The notes beneath the pieces were generated by a model. It was not told where the DNA came from and did not search any database. It saw nothing but the letters and a program-made list of their open reading frames with translations. Shown here one piece after another: positions 34,507-44,650 of a DNA stretch of 64,000 bases. The stretch covers positions 186,001 to 250,000 of the forward strand of contig NZ_JAJISC010000003.1 of assembly GCF_024790395.1 (NCBI RefSeq), in the 5' to 3' direction. This DNA comes from Halomonas dongshanensis (GTDB lineage: Bacteria > Pseudomonadota > Gammaproteobacteria > Pseudomonadales > Halomonadaceae). Numbering within the stretch: position 1 is the first letter of the stretch; each line of letters opens with the position of its first letter. Position numbers and translations under genes: made by a program.

Positions 34507-35474
34507 GGCGTGGTTCCCTTGGCGCTTTCGGCGTCCAGACGTTGTAAGTGAGTAGCGTGTAAAAGCTGCGTGAAATCAGGCGCGTTGGGGTCGCCCACGC
34601 CGACGTGGCGAACCGCCTCCGCAGAAAGCGCGGTAGCAAAGCGCAGCGTCGTCTCGGGCGAGTGCCCCATGAGCTGGCCGTGCAGCATACCGGCAACGAA
34701 GGTGTCGCCCGCGCATACCGTATTGACCGCCTCGACGCGCGGCGGGCTCGCCTGCCAAACGCCCATTTGGCTTGCCCAGAGCACGCCGTCAGCGCCTGCC
34801 GAGAGCATGGCGTTGGCAACGCCCGCTTGGTGAAGCCGGTTGACGGCGTCCAGGCGTTTGGCGTGGCTGTCCAACGTTTTGCCTGCCCAATCGGACAGCT
34901 CCACCTCGTTGGGCTTGAGCGCGGCGGGGGCGATGTCGATGGCGGCGCGTAGCGCCTCGCCGCTGGTATCCACCCAGAGCGGCACGTGGCGCGCTTTTAG
35001 CCGCTTGAGTAGGGCGCTGAAGTCTGCCAGTGCCATACCGGGCGGGAGGCTCCCGGCGATGAGCACCGCATCCGGGGCGTCTGAGCCTTCCAGTGCTTCA
35101 TTGGTTTGGCGCTTAAAGGCGGCGAGGGTATCGGATGAGATGGCGATGCCGGGGCCGTTGATATCGGTCACCCGGCCGCTGGCCTCGGCGAGCTTGGCGT
35201 TGATGCGTGTTTCGCCCGGTACGCGGACAAAACCATCCCGCACACCCAACTGCTCGAAGGCGCGGCGGAAGGGGGCGTCGTTGTCGGCGCCGAGAAAGCC
35301 GCTGACGCTGACGTCATGACCTAAGCCTGCCAGTACGCGGGCGACGTTGACGCCTTTGCCTGCCGCTTCAAGGTGCGCCCGCTGGGAGCGATTGACCGCA
35401 CCCGGCACCAAGGTGTCGAGATCGAAAGCGAGATCCAGCGCCGGGTTGAGAGTAATGCAGAGCACGCGAGCCAT
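34503..35474 (-). CDS. fruK: 1-phosphofructokinase FruK
   Basis: The 323-residue PfkB-family kinase has the N-terminal VLCITLNPALDLAFDL and the catalytic TVCAGDTFVAGM motif. The family usually has GAGD here; this protein has CAGD, a mild change beside the catalytic Asp. It converts fructose-1-phosphate to fructose-1,6-bisphosphate. It lies between fruB and fruA with start-stop overlaps on both sides. Confidence 0.94.
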   Translation of the reverse strand: MARVLCITLNPALDLAFDLDTLVPGAVNRSQRAHLEAAGKGVNVARVLAGLGHDVSVSGFLGADNDAPFRRAFEQLGVRDGFVRVPGETRINAKLAEASGRVTDINGPGIAISSDTLAAFKRQTNEALEGSDAPDAVLIAGSLPPGMALADFSALLKRLKARHVPLWVDTSGEALRAAIDIAPAALKPNEVELSDWAGKTLDSHAKRLDAVNRLHQAGVANAMLSAGADGVLWASQMGVWQASPPRVEAVNTVCAGDTFVAGMLHGQLMGHSPETTLRFATALSAEAVRHVGVGDPNAPDFTQLLHATHLQRLDAESAKGTTP

Positions 35475-38392
35475 TAACGTGCCTCCAGCGCATCGCGCAC
35501 ATCGCTTGCCGTGGCGTGACCAAGTGCCAGCTCGGCGGCGGCCTTGGCATCGGCGAGGTCGAACTCGCGCAGGCGCGCCTTCACTAGCGGTACTTGGCGA
35601 GCGCTCACCGAAAGCTCATCGACGCCGAGCCCTACCAGTACCGGCACGGCTGTCGCATCGGAGGCGAGCTCACCGCACACGCCGACCCATTTGCCTTGGG
35701 CGTGGGCGGCGTCGACGGTCATCTGAATCAGCCGTAGCACCGCCGGGTGCAGGCCGTCAGCCTGAGCGGAGAGCACCGGGTGGCCACGGTCGATCGCCAG
35801 GGTGTACTGGGTCAGATCGTTGGTGCCGATGGAGAAGAAGTCCACTTCAGTGGCAAGGCTTGGCGCTAGTAGGGCGCTGGCGGGCACCTCGATCATCACG
35901 CCGAGCTCGACGTCGGTCGCGCGCTCTTCGGGGGTAAGCCGCTGCATCAGCGCATCGAACAGCGCCTTGGCGGCGCGAAACTCGGCCACGTCCTTGACCA
36001 TCGGCAGCATGATGCGCAGCGGCGCGCCGCGCCCGGCGCGTAGCAGCGCTTCGAGCTGAGTAGCGAGCACTTCCGGCTGGGTGAGCGCGAGGCGGATGCC
36101 GCGAAGCCCCAGAAAGGGGTTCTCCTCGGCGGGTAGCGGCCAGTAGGGCAGCGGCTTGTCGCCGCCGACATCGAGAGTACGGGCCACTAGCGGGCGGCCA
36201 GCGAGCGCTTCGACGGCGTGGCGATACTCAGCGACTTGGGTATCGAGCGCGGGGGCGCTGGCGTGCGCCATGAACAGAAACTCGGTGCGCAAAAGGCCCA
36301 CGCCTTCGGCGCCGTTTTCTACCGCGTCGGCGGTATCGGCGGTAGCGCCCAAGTTGGCGGCGACCTCCACGCGGTGGCCATCGCGCGTGGCGCCGGGCGC
36401 GAAGCGGTGCTCCCAGGCTTCGGCCCGGCGGCGCTCTAGTGCTTCGCGCTGCTGCTCGGCCCGAGCCTGGCGTGCGTTGGAAGGCATGGGAATTATCTGG
36501 CCGCGCTCGCCATCGAGAATCATTAGGCTTGAGTTTTCCAGCGCCATCACCGCCTCGCCCGCGCCGACCACCGCTGGAATGCCCAGCGAGCGCGCAAGAA
36601 TTGCGCTGTGCGCCGTGGCGCCGCCGCGTTGGGTCAGAATGCCGCGCACCTGGGCGGTATCCAATCGCGCTACGTCAGACGGCGCGATATCGTCCATCAC
36701 CAAAATGTAGGGGTGGGCAGGCGGCGTGGGCATATCCACTTGGCAGAGAATCCCCAGCACGCGACGGCCGACGTCGCGCAGATCCGCCGCGCGCTCGGCC
36801 AGTAGCCGGTCGGCAAGGCGCTCCTGGGCGTGGGCAGCGCTCTCGATGGCCTGCCACCAAGCCGCCTCGGCGGAGCGGCCCGCGTGAATCGCCTCGCGGG
36901 CATCCTGGCGAAGTTCGGGGTCGTCGAGCATTTCAGCGTGCATGGCGAGAATGTCGGCGACGTCATCGTTGGACGCATCCTTGACTAACTCGGCAAGCGT
37001 TACCGCTGCGCTATGCAGGGCGTCGTCCAGCCGTGCCTGTTCGCGCTCGGGATCGCTTGCCTGCTCGGGGTAATCAAATACCAGGGGGCGCACTACGAAA
37101 ACCGGGGCGATGGCAAGGCCGGGAGAGGCGGCCACGCCCTGGTGTGGCGTATCGGCTGCGATTGGCACGACCGGGGCGGTGGGCGTTTGAGGTGAACTCG
37201 CGCTTGGCTTTTCTGCGGTGACAGTTGAGGTTTTATCTATAACGCCATCATCGCTGATGGGTACCACGTGCTCGCCCAAGCCCGCTTCGATGGCGGCTGT
37301 CAGGGTATCCAGCGCCTTGGTGGCCCCTTCGCCTTCGGCGGAGAGGACCAGCCACTGGCCGTGACGTGCGCCAAGGCCCAGCACTTTGGTCAGGCTCGCC
37401 AGGGAAACGCTGCGGGCGCCATCCTCTTCCAGGCGTACGTTCACTGCCACGCCCTGGGCGCGGGCGAGCTGCACCAGCGCCTTGGCCGGGCGGGCGTGCA
37501 GGCCGTGCGGGTTGAGGATACGCACGCGGCGGCTTTCGCTGGTTGCGGATTCTCCTGCCAGCAGCGCCAATATCTTGGCTTCCGAGGCGGCCAATAACGT
37601 CTCGCTGGCGGCAGCCTCGAGCACGCCGTCCAGGCGCTCCAGCAGCGGCCAGTGGGCATCGCCTTGAGCAGCTAAGCAGAAGAGTACGTGGACAGGGCGT
37701 TCGTGCTCGCCTGCGCGCTCGCTTAGCGTGTCAGTGGCTGGGGTGGCAAGGCCCAGCGCTGGCGCCTCGACGCCCTGGGCGCTGCTCGCAAGCCAAAACC
37801 CCTGGCCGAGCCAAACTGGCGGGCGAGCGGCAATATCGGCTATGAAGGTGTTGTCGACTAAGCCGCGCTGGCGCAGCCGCGCGGCGCTGGCAAGGGCAAG
37901 CTCTTGAACGCTGCGCGCGGGAAACTGCAGGCACAGCGTATCGCGGTCCAGGTGCGTGGTGGTGGGCGGGCGTGAAAGCAGCGCGGCCACGGCCTCGGGC
38001 TGAGTCGCGCTGGCAAGCGCTTGGGCGATGCCTTCGCGGTCGAGGGCGTGGGTCAGCTGACGCAGAATATCCAGATGCTCGTCGCTCTGGGCGGCGATGA
38101 CAACCAACACATAGACACGCTGCCCATCGTGCCACTCGACGCCCTCTGGGAACTGCAGCACGCGCACGCCGGTTTTGTGCACGTGTTGGCGGCTTTCAGG
38201 GGTGCCGTGGGGAATGGCGATGCCGTTGCCCAGATAAGTCGAAGACTGTGCCTCGCGAGCGTGGAGCCCATCGCGATAGGCGGTATCGACCAGCTTGGCG
38301 TCCACCAGTGCCTGCGCGGCGGCGTCCAGAGCGTGCTGCCAGGCATCGGCGCGATGGCCAAGCAACACCTCGTTAGGGCCTAGTGTAAGCAT
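35474..38392 (-). CDS. fruB: Multiphosphoryl transfer protein FruB (EIIA-HPr-EI)
   Basis: The 972-residue fusion relays phosphate from PEP to FruA. Domain order is EIIA-Fru (1-145, phospho-His62 in AIPHGTPES), a second IIA-like linker domain (about 150-280), HPr (about 288-375, His299 in [11 protein letters not shown]), a Thr/Pro-rich linker (about 380-415) and enzyme I (about 418-972, phospho-His595 in [13 protein letters not shown] and the PEP-site Cys in GVCGELASD). Because it carries its own EI and HPr, the fructose PTS is self-contained. The promoter has a FruR operator. Confidence 0.95.
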   Translation of the reverse strand: MLTLGPNEVLLGHRADAWQHALDAAAQALVDAKLVDTAYRDGLHAREAQSSTYLGNGIAIPHGTPESRQHVHKTGVRVLQFPEGVEWHDGQRVYVLVVIAAQSDEHLDILRQLTHALDREGIAQALASATQPEAVAALLSRPPTTTHLDRDTLCLQFPARSVQELALASAARLRQRGLVDNTFIADIAARPPVWLGQGFWLASSAQGVEAPALGLATPATDTLSERAGEHERPVHVLFCLAAQGDAHWPLLERLDGVLEAAASETLLAASEAKILALLAGESATSESRRVRILNPHGLHARPAKALVQLARAQGVAVNVRLEEDGARSVSLASLTKVLGLGARHGQWLVLSAEGEGATKALDTLTAAIEAGLGEHVVPISDDGVIDKTSTVTAEKPSASSPQTPTAPVVPIAADTPHQGVAASPGLAIAPVFVVRPLVFDYPEQASDPEREQARLDDALHSAAVTLAELVKDASNDDVADILAMHAEMLDDPELRQDAREAIHAGRSAEAAWWQAIESAAHAQERLADRLLAERAADLRDVGRRVLGILCQVDMPTPPAHPYILVMDDIAPSDVARLDTAQVRGILTQRGGATAHSAILARSLGIPAVVGAGEAVMALENSSLMILDGERGQIIPMPSNARQARAEQQREALERRRAEAWEHRFAPGATRDGHRVEVAANLGATADTADAVENGAEGVGLLRTEFLFMAHASAPALDTQVAEYRHAVEALAGRPLVARTLDVGGDKPLPYWPLPAEENPFLGLRGIRLALTQPEVLATQLEALLRAGRGAPLRIMLPMVKDVAEFRAAKALFDALMQRLTPEERATDVELGVMIEVPASALLAPSLATEVDFFSIGTNDLTQYTLAIDRGHPVLSAQADGLHPAVLRLIQMTVDAAHAQGKWVGVCGELASDATAVPVLVGLGVDELSVSARQVPLVKARLREFDLADAKAAAELALGHATASDVRDALEAR

Positions 38393-38524
38393 GCGGTTCT
38401 CCCGTTCAAAAAACGATGCCTTCTCGAAGACGGTGCCGTGAAGATGACCAAGGGCGGGTGCAATCTCAGCCCCGAGCTATCTCTCTAGGATTTTGGCCAA
38501 GGATACAATAGATTGATAGCCAAG

Positions 38525-38540
38525 GCTGAAACGATTCAGC
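38525..38540. promoter_or_regulatory. FruR/Cra operator between fruB and fruR
   Basis: GCTGAAACGATTCAGC has perfect 6-bp arms around ACGA and matches the Cra/FruR consensus (GCTGAATCGATTCAGC-like). It lies 133 bp before fruB and 142 bp before fruR, so it can control both. Confidence 0.85.
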
Positions 38541-38681
38541 TAACGATACAAGCGCCTTTTCCATAGACTTTGGTCGGGGTGAGGCCAAGGCGCTGTTACA
38601 CTGCGTTCGCGCTAGCCTGCTGTATGAGTGCGTTGTGTGAGTGATGAGGGAGAGGGTATATCGAATGGGGAAAACGCTAGC

Positions 38682-39704
38682 ATGACACTGGCCGACATCG
38701 CCCGGCTCGCGGGGGTCTCGCGTACCACTGCCAGCTATGTCGTCAACGGGCAGGCGCAAGAGCGGCGCATTAGCGCGGCGACCATCGAGCGGGTCATGGC
38801 GGTGGTACGCGAGCATCGCTATCAGGTCGACCCGCAAGCAGCGGCGCTGCGCCGAGGCGCAAGCCGTCTGTTGGGATTGATCGTGCCGGATCTGGAAAAC
38901 CCAAGCTATGCGCGTTTGGCCAAGCGGCTCGAACGCGGCGCCCGCGAGCGCGGCTATCGGCTCTTGATCGTAAGCTCCGACGATGACGCCGAAAGCGAAC
39001 GCGGCCTGGCCTTGGCGCTGCGCGCCCAGCGCTGTGAAGCGTTAATCACCGCAAGCTGCCTGCCCGAAGAGGACGACTTCTACCCCACGCTTGCCGAAGA
39101 GGGCTGGCGCGTGGTGGGCATGGACCGTGGGCTCGACCCCCAGCGTTTCGTCAGCGTGGTCAGCGATGATTACGCTGCCGCCAAGGCGCTTACGGCGTCG
39201 ATTCTTACTCCCTCGACGCAGCGCGTGCTCTGGCTCGATGCCATGCCCGAACTCTCGATCAGCCAGCAGCGCCGAGCGGGGTTCTTGGCTGCGATAAGCG
39301 AAAGCGGCGCCGAGCCGCTGTGTATGAGTGGCGTGCGCTACGAGCGCAGCGAAGGGCAGCGGCTTGCCCACCAACTCTTTGTCCAAGGCAGTATCGATGC
39401 GCTGGTCACGGCCTCCTACACCATGATGGAGGGGGTGTTCGACGTGTTACTCGAACGCGGTGGGCTTTCCTCCTCACTGCGTTTGGCCACCTTCGGCGAT
39501 CATCGTCTGCTCGATTTTTTACCCCAGCCGGTCAACTCGGCGCTGCAAGACTACGACCGTATCGCCGAGTTGGCGCTAAGTAGCGCTTTGGCCGGTGCTG
39601 TAGCAAGTGATTGGGAGCGTAAAGTGGAGTGCGGGCAAGAAAACGCCCTGAGCGGCGTGGGAAGGCGAGTGGTCGAGCGCCGTATCAAGCGGCGCTCGCG
39701 TTAA
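38682..39704 (+). CDS. fruR: LacI-family fructose regulator FruR/Cra
   Basis: The 340-residue LacI-type regulator starts MTLADIARLAGVSRTTASYVVNGQA, the typical FruR/Cra helix-turn-helix, followed by the hinge and the ligand-binding domain. Members sense fructose-1-phosphate. The ATG at 38682 gives the family N-terminus; an earlier in-frame ATG at 38628 would add 18 non-conserved residues. It is divergent from fruBKA with a shared operator. Confidence 0.93.
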   Translation: MTLADIARLAGVSRTTASYVVNGQAQERRISAATIERVMAVVREHRYQVDPQAAALRRGASRLLGLIVPDLENPSYARLAKRLERGARERGYRLLIVSSDDDAESERGLALALRAQRCEALITASCLPEEDDFYPTLAEEGWRVVGMDRGLDPQRFVSVVSDDYAAAKALTASILTPSTQRVLWLDAMPELSISQQRRAGFLAAISESGAEPLCMSGVRYERSEGQRLAHQLFVQGSIDALVTASYTMMEGVFDVLLERGGLSSSLRLATFGDHRLLDFLPQPVNSALQDYDRIAELALSSALAGAVASDWERKVECGQENALSGVGRRVVERRIKRRSR

Positions 39705-39734
39705 CGTATTACGCGCTTTAAGCGTTACCCACGC

Positions 39735-40208
39735 TTAGATACGCGCGTTGGCCCAGGCGTTGGCATCGGGAATCGATAGATCGTAGCTGGCGCTGAGATA
39801 GGGCGAAGAGAGCAGGAAATCGGCGCTGGCGGCGTTGCAGGCCACCGGCACGTTCCATAGCGCTGCCAGGCGCAGGAGTGCTTTGACGTCAGGGTCGTGG
39901 GGCTGCGGGGCGAAGGGGTCCCAGAAGAACACCAGAATATCCAGCGTCTGCTCGGCGATGCGCGCGCCGATCTGCTGATCGCCCCCTAGCGGCCCGCTCA
40001 TCAATCCTTCGACCTCGAGCCCGAGCTGGCTCTTAAGGCGCCCAGCCGTAGTGCCCGTGCCGACCAAACGGTGCTTTTGCAGCGTTTCTTGCCAGCGCTC
40101 GGCCCATTCGAGCATCTCGCTCTTCTTGCCGTCGTGGGCGATCAAAGCGATGCGCTTTTGCGCTGGTAGGGTGCGCTGCGCTTGGCGCGGCGGTCGGGCA
40201 TCGTTCAT
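39735..40208 (-). CDS. mgsA: Methylglyoxal synthase MgsA
   Basis: The 157-residue enzyme turns dihydroxyacetone phosphate into methylglyoxal. Family motifs are present: IALIAHDGKK, GTGTTAG (phosphate binding), GPLGGDQQIGA (catalytic Asp), FFWDPF and VPVACNAASADF. The N-terminal 15 residues are an extension. It lies just after pyk on the same strand (24 bp gap) and is a bypass that relieves sugar-phosphate build-up. Confidence 0.95.
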   Translation of the reverse strand: MNDARPPRQAQRTLPAQKRIALIAHDGKKSEMLEWAERWQETLQKHRLVGTGTTAGRLKSQLGLEVEGLMSGPLGGDQQIGARIAEQTLDILVFFWDPFAPQPHDPDVKALLRLAALWNVPVACNAASADFLLSSPYLSASYDLSIPDANAWANARI

Positions 40209-40232
40209 GGGCGCTCTCCAGTCACGCTCGTG

Positions 40233-41699
40233 TTATTCGGATTCGACGGCGATGATCTTCATCGTATTGGTGCCGCCATGGGCGTTCATGTGATCACCGC
40301 GGGTGAGGATGACATGCTCGCCTGGGCGGGCCAATCCATGGGCGGTGAGAAGCTTGAGCGCCTCTTGATTGACCTCGGTGGGCGCCATGTGAGTGGTATC
40401 GAAGGGAATCGACACCACGCCGCGATAAAGCGCCATGCGCCGCTGGGCCACTGGGCTATGGGCCAAGCCGACGATGGGCAGGCGCGAGCGAATGCGCGAG
40501 GCGATCAGCGGGGTATAGCCGGTCGAGGTCATGCAGGCGATGGCGCTAACGCCTTTGAGATGGTTGGCGGCGTACATGGCCGATAGGGCGATGGTCTCGT
40601 CGGTGCGCTCGAACCCCTCGTGAATGCGGTGGCCCGAGGATTGGGCAACGCGCTCGCGCTCGGCGCCAAGGCACACGCGGTTCATCGCCTCGACGGTCTC
40701 TACCGGGTAGTCACCTGCGGCGGTTTCGGCCGAAAGCATAACGGCGTCGGTGGCGTCGAGCACGGCATTGGCTACGTCGAAGACCTCGGCGCGCGTCGGC
40801 AGGGGAGAGGTGATCATCGACTCCATCATCTGCGTGGCGGTGATGACGGCGCGGTTGAGCGTGCGGGCATGCTTGATGATGCGCTTCTGGGTGCCGATCA
40901 GCGCTTCGTCACCGATCTCGACGCCCAAGTCGCCGCGAGCGACCATCACCGCCTCGGAGGCGACGATGATGCCGTCGAGGGTTTCGTCATTGGCGACCGC
41001 TTCGGCGCGTTCGAGTTTGGCGACGAGGCCAATCTCCTTACCCTCTTCACCGAGCAGGTCGCGGGCTTCCTGCATGTCGGCGGCGCTGCGCGGGAACGAA
41101 ACGGCGAGGTAGTCGACACCAATGGCGACGGCCGTCTTCAGGTCTTCCTTGTCTTTCTCGGTGAGCGCGGGGGCAGACAGGCCGCCGCCCTGCTTGTTGA
41201 TGCCCTTGTTGTTGGAGAGCTTGCCGCCAACGTGCACGCGCGTGTGTACTTCCTTGCCCTTGACGGCGGTGACATCGAGCACCACGCGGCCATCGTCGAG
41301 CAGCAGGCGGTCGCCTTCGACGACATCGTCGATCAGCGACTTGTAGTCGCAGCCAACGCGCTCGGCGTTACCGGCGTTGCTATCGAGCGCCATGTCGAGA
41401 ACGAAGGGAGCGCCTACTTGAAGTTGAATCGGGCCTTCTTTGAAGCGGGCGATACGAATCTTGGGGCCTTGAAGGTCACCCAGTGCCGCAACGCTGCGGC
41501 CAAGGCGCTGGGCGATCTCGCGCACCTCGCTCAAGCGACGGCGATGATCGTCGGCGCTGCCGTGGGAGAAGTTGAGTCTCACGACGTCGACGCCTGCCTT
41601 GATCATGGCTTCGAGCACGCCGGGTCGGTCGCTGGCGGGCCCTAGGGTGGCGACGATCTTGGTACGACGAAGCGGAACGGAGGAAATCGATGAGCTCAC
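40233..41699 (-). CDS. pyk: Pyruvate kinase
   Basis: The 488-residue enzyme converts PEP and ADP to pyruvate and ATP. Motifs include [43 protein letters not shown] and the signature [10 protein letters not shown]. The GTG at 41699 was chosen because AAGGAG lies 9 bp before it; an ATG at 41747 would add 16 residues with no family match. It is divergent from gap and followed by mgsA. Confidence 0.95.
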   Translation of the reverse strand: MSSSISSVPLRRTKIVATLGPASDRPGVLEAMIKAGVDVVRLNFSHGSADDHRRRLSEVREIAQRLGRSVAALGDLQGPKIRIARFKEGPIQLQVGAPFVLDMALDSNAGNAERVGCDYKSLIDDVVEGDRLLLDDGRVVLDVTAVKGKEVHTRVHVGGKLSNNKGINKQGGGLSAPALTEKDKEDLKTAVAIGVDYLAVSFPRSAADMQEARDLLGEEGKEIGLVAKLERAEAVANDETLDGIIVASEAVMVARGDLGVEIGDEALIGTQKRIIKHARTLNRAVITATQMMESMITSPLPTRAEVFDVANAVLDATDAVMLSAETAAGDYPVETVEAMNRVCLGAERERVAQSSGHRIHEGFERTDETIALSAMYAANHLKGVSAIACMTSTGYTPLIASRIRSRLPIVGLAHSPVAQRRMALYRGVVSIPFDTTHMAPTEVNQEALKLLTAHGLARPGEHVILTRGDHMNAHGGTNTMKIIAVESE

Positions 41700-42127
41700 G
41701 TGTGCGTTCTCCTTAAAGGTGGCGGGGTAGGCGCCGCGTCTACCCACTATTCTTACTCACTGTTATGTATGGCCGTATCGAGTATGACCCGTTGCGCAGA
41801 CTCGTTTTGCGCCGCTATGCCCAAGGCTTATGGTGCACAGTATGTGCCAAATAGGGTAGCTGAAACACTATGGCACTGGCGCATTTGTAGGCCGCGACGT
41901 CGCTGGGCGTTTTGCCCTGGCCTTGCGAGAGCTACGAGCAAACGGGTGGCCATCTAGGTGTGGACTACGATAGCGCTAATATAGTAATTTTACTACAAAA
42001 TGGTGGCTCGCCAGCGCGCTTAAGCGCAATGACTGGCCTGGAGCCCCCTTTAACCGGCTTTTAGCGATCTTTTTGGTAATTTTTTTACTGGAATGAAGCC
42101 AGTGTCCACGCAGTGGGAGGTGTCAGC
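41700..42127. other. Divergent pyk-gap intergenic region
   Basis: This 428-bp stretch holds no gene I can support. It contains the candidate HexR box at 41982-41997, a perfect 12-bp palindrome GCGCTTAAGCGC at 42016-42027, and the gap ribosome site GGGAGGTG. Promoters for both genes must lie here, with pyk leaving at the left end. Confidence 0.6.
41982..41997. promoter_or_regulatory. Candidate HexR box between pyk and gap
   Basis: TAGTAATTTTACTACA reads on the - strand as TGTAGTAAAATTACTA, close to the HexR consensus, with perfect TAGTAA/TTACTA arms. It lies about 130 bp before gap. It resembles the box before pgi, suggesting shared control. Confidence 0.55.
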
Positions 42128-43132
42128 ATGACCATCAGAGTTGCAATCAACGGGTTTGGACGGATCGGACGTAACGTACTTCGCGCACTCTACGAGAACG
42201 GCTATCGCGACCGCCTTCAGGTCGTGGCGATCAATGATCTGGGTGATCCGTCGCTGAACGCGCACCTGCTCCGCCATGACAGCGTTCACGGTCATTTTCC
42301 CTTTAGCGTCGAGCACGACGAGACGAGCCTGAGCGTCGACGGCGACAAGATCGCCATCTCCTCCGAGCGCGATCCGGTCAAGCTGCCCTGGAATGATCTG
42401 AATATCGACTTGGTAATGGAGTGTACCGGGCTTTTCACCAAGCGTGACGCCGCTGCCAAGCATATCGAGGCCGGCGCCAAGCGCGTGCTGATCTCCGCCC
42501 CCAGCCCCGATGCCGATGCCACCGTGGTCTACGGCGTCAACGAGCATGTGCTAACGGCCGACCACACCGTGGTTTCGAACGCCTCGTGCACCACCAACTG
42601 CCTGGCGCCGGTCGCCAAGGCGCTCAACGACGCCGTGGGTATCGAGAACGGCCTGATGACGACCGTTCATGCGTATACCAATGACCAGAATCTTTCGGAT
42701 GTCTACCACTCCGACCCTTACCGCGCACGCAGTGCCACCCAGTCGATGATTCCGACCAAGACGGGGGCTGCCGCTGCCGTTGGCCTGGTGCTGCCGGAGC
42801 TTGCCGGTAAGTTCGATGGTCTTGCGGTACGCGTGCCGGTGATCAATGTCTCACTGGTAGATTTGACCTTCACCGCCGGGCGCGAGACCTCGAAAGAGGA
42901 GATCAACGCCATCGTCAAAGACGCTGCGGCCAACTCGCCGGTGTTGGCGGTCAATGCTCAGCCGCTGGTCTCCATCGACTTCAACCACGATGCGCACTCA
43001 TCGACCTTCGACGCCAACCACACCCGCGTCAACGGTCGCTTGGTGAAGATCATGGCGTGGTACGACAACGAGTGGGGCTTCTCCAACCGTATGCTGGATA
43101 CCGCCATCGCCATGCAGGCGACGGCCAAGTAA
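42128..43132 (+). CDS. gap: Glyceraldehyde-3-phosphate dehydrogenase, type I
   Basis: The 334-residue enzyme has the NAD-binding start [19 protein letters not shown], the catalytic Cys154 in [12 protein letters not shown], and the catalytic His in [11 protein letters not shown]. Asp in INDLGD favours NAD use. It may be closer to the GapB/alpha-proteobacterial group than to Escherichia coli GapA, so the direction (glycolysis or gluconeogenesis) is open. The ATG at 42128 has a GGGAGGTG site. A strong terminator follows. Confidence 0.94.
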   Translation: MTIRVAINGFGRIGRNVLRALYENGYRDRLQVVAINDLGDPSLNAHLLRHDSVHGHFPFSVEHDETSLSVDGDKIAISSERDPVKLPWNDLNIDLVMECTGLFTKRDAAAKHIEAGAKRVLISAPSPDADATVVYGVNEHVLTADHTVVSNASCTTNCLAPVAKALNDAVGIENGLMTTVHAYTNDQNLSDVYHSDPYRARSATQSMIPTKTGAAAAVGLVLPELAGKFDGLAVRVPVINVSLVDLTFTAGRETSKEEINAIVKDAAANSPVLAVNAQPLVSIDFNHDAHSSTFDANHTRVNGRLVKIMAWYDNEWGFSNRMLDTAIAMQATAK

Positions 43133-43169
43133 GAGGCTGTTAGCACCCGTTTATCGGGGCAGTTGTCGG

Positions 43170-43199
43170 GAGGTCGCGTTATCGCGGCCTCTTTTTTTT
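43170..43199 (+). terminator. Intrinsic terminator after gap
   Basis: The arms GAGGTCGCG and CGCGGCCTC (one G-T pair) with a 4-base loop are followed by eight T. Confidence 0.92.
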
Positions 43200-43308
43200 G
43201 GAAAAAATTTAAAAAAATTTCGTCTTGGCTGCATCCAATCGCGTCGCTCGCGGGTATTCCCTATACAGCCGCCATTAGCGGGGGCTGATTACCCCAAGGA
43301 GACTGAAC

Positions 43309-43830
43309 ATGAAACGCCAACAATTTGCGCAAGCTACGCTGGCCGCCCTTGTCGCGACCGCTTTCAGTCAAGCCGCTCTGGCCGACGTGCCGGAGGAAGT
43401 CCAGGTACCGGACGGCCACACCGTGATGCTCGAAACCGTCGGTGTGGGCGAGATCACCTACGCCTGTGAAACCAAGGACGATGGCACGGTAGGTTGGGTA
43501 TTCAAAGGCCCCGACGCCGTTCTTAACGATACCGACGGCAACCAAGTCGGTCGCTACTTCGGCCCACCCGCCACTTGGGAAGCCAGCGACGGCTCCTCTG
43601 TGACCGGCACCGAACTCGCCACTGCTCCTGGCGGTGACGGCAACATCCCGTTCCAGTTGGTCGAAGCCAACCCCGCTGAAGGTGACGGCGAAATGGTCGG
43701 CGTTGCCTACATCCAGCGCTTGGCCACCGAGGGTGGCGTCGCCCCCGATATGGCGTGCAGCGCCGACAACGAAGGCGACACCGAAATCGTCGAGTACCAA
43801 GCCGATTACATCTTCTGGACCGCGAACTAA
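43309..43830 (+). CDS. DUF3455 exported protein
   Basis: The 173-residue protein has a signal peptide ending near QAALA-DVP (about residue 25). The mature part matches DUF3455: EVQVPDGHTVMLETVGVGEITYAC at the start, then GWVFKGPDAVLND, GRYFGPPATWEASDGSSV and the C-terminal YIQRLATEGGVAP. Two cysteines in the mature form could make a disulfide. The function is unknown; some members sit near ECF sigma genes, as here. An AAGGAG site precedes the ATG. Confidence 0.82.
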   Translation: MKRQQFAQATLAALVATAFSQAALADVPEEVQVPDGHTVMLETVGVGEITYACETKDDGTVGWVFKGPDAVLNDTDGNQVGRYFGPPATWEASDGSSVTGTELATAPGGDGNIPFQLVEANPAEGDGEMVGVAYIQRLATEGGVAPDMACSADNEGDTEIVEYQADYIFWTAN

Positions 43831-43849
43831 TCGACTGGCCTAAGGCACG

Positions 43850-43876
43850 CTTGCCGGTGGATGTGACACCGGCAAG
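43850..43876 (+). other. Perfect hairpin after the DUF3455 gene
   Basis: The perfect 10-bp arms CTTGCCGGTG and CACCGGCAAG enclose a 7-base loop, 20 bp after the stop. No T-run follows, so it may stabilise the mRNA end more than stop transcription. Confidence 0.6.
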
Positions 43877-43919
43877 GGGCCAACGGCTAAGGGCGCGTTG
43901 AAGGATTAATGCGCCAGGC

Positions 43920-43969
43920 ACGACCCAGGTGACGACGTTGACGACGACGTAGGTGGCCTGGGTCGTTTT
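43920..43969 (+). terminator. Terminator-like hairpin before the ECF sigma gene
   Basis: The perfect arms ACGACCCAGG and CCTGGGTCGT have a 27-base loop and are followed by TTTT. The loop contains several ACG repeats. Confidence 0.6.
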
Positions 43970-44065
43970 GCGTTGAAGGAGTAGGCTGGCTTGCCTAGCC
44001 CTTGGCCCCGTATGCTGCTGATGAGAGCGACGCTCGGCGTCGGCCCGTCATCAGGGAGCCAAGGT

Positions 44066-44650
44066 GTGACTGACGTATCCACTAGCTGCGATCATGCGGC
44101 GCTGATCACCCGCTGTGCTCAGGGCGATCAGCAGGCATTGAAGACACTGTATCAACACGAAGGCGCACGCCTGTTGGGCGTGGTGATGCGCATCGTCAAG
44201 GACCGTGGTATGGCCGAAGACATCGTTCACGATGCCTGCCTCAACATCTGGCAGCGTGCCGACACCTTTGACCCCAGCCGGGGTTCGGGGCGTAGCTGGA
44301 TGTTCAGCGTGGCGCGTCATTTGGCGCTCAACGCCATTCGCTATCGCGATCGCGAGGTCGGGTTCGACGCCGAGTTCAGCGCTAATGGCACCGATGCCGA
44401 ACACGACGAGGGGCAAGAGGAGGGCGTTAGCCCCTCGACCCCCGTGAGCGAAGCCTTCGATTGGCAGACGGGCGAGCGTATCGACGAATGCCTCAAGACG
44501 CTGACGCCCGAGCGGCGCAACTGTGTCTTGCACGCTTACGTCGATGGTTTGAGCCACGCCGAAATCGCCGAGCACACGGGCACGCCACTGGGCACCGTCA
44601 AGGCGTGGATCAAGCGCAGCCTGCTGCGTTTACGGGAGTGCATGGCATGA
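44066..44650 (+). CDS. ECF-type RNA polymerase sigma factor
   Basis: The 194-residue sigma-70-family factor has region 2 at about 20-90 (LLGVVMRIVKDRGMAEDIVHDACLNIWQRADTFD, split over the polymerase-binding helix) and region 4 at about 130-190 (HAEIAEHTGTPLGTVKAWIKRSLLRLRE). The GTG at 44066 was chosen because GGGAG lies 8 bp upstream; the frame extends to 43991 without a family match. It overlaps the anti-sigma gene by ATGA. It probably responds to an envelope or oxidative signal. Confidence 0.88.
   Translation: MTDVSTSCDHAALITRCAQGDQQALKTLYQHEGARLLGVVMRIVKDRGMAEDIVHDACLNIWQRADTFDPSRGSGRSWMFSVARHLALNAIRYRDREVGFDAEFSANGTDAEHDEGQEEGVSPSTPVSEAFDWQTGERIDECLKTLTPERRNCVLHAYVDGLSHAEIAEHTGTPLGTVKAWIKRSLLRLRECMA

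Noticed and set aside
39719..39737. Small hairpin TAAGCGT/ACGCTTA between fruR and mgsA as a bidirectional terminator.
   Set aside because: The stem is short, overlaps the mgsA stop codon and has no T-run on either strand.
40620..41645. Open + strand frame of about 340 codons opposite pyk.
   Set aside because: It lies wholly antisense to pyruvate kinase and has no ribosome site or family match.
41859..41872. GCTGAAACACTATG in the pyk-gap gap considered as a second FruR/Cra site.
   Set aside because: Only one half matches the consensus and the other arm is lost. The palindrome at 38525 is far better.
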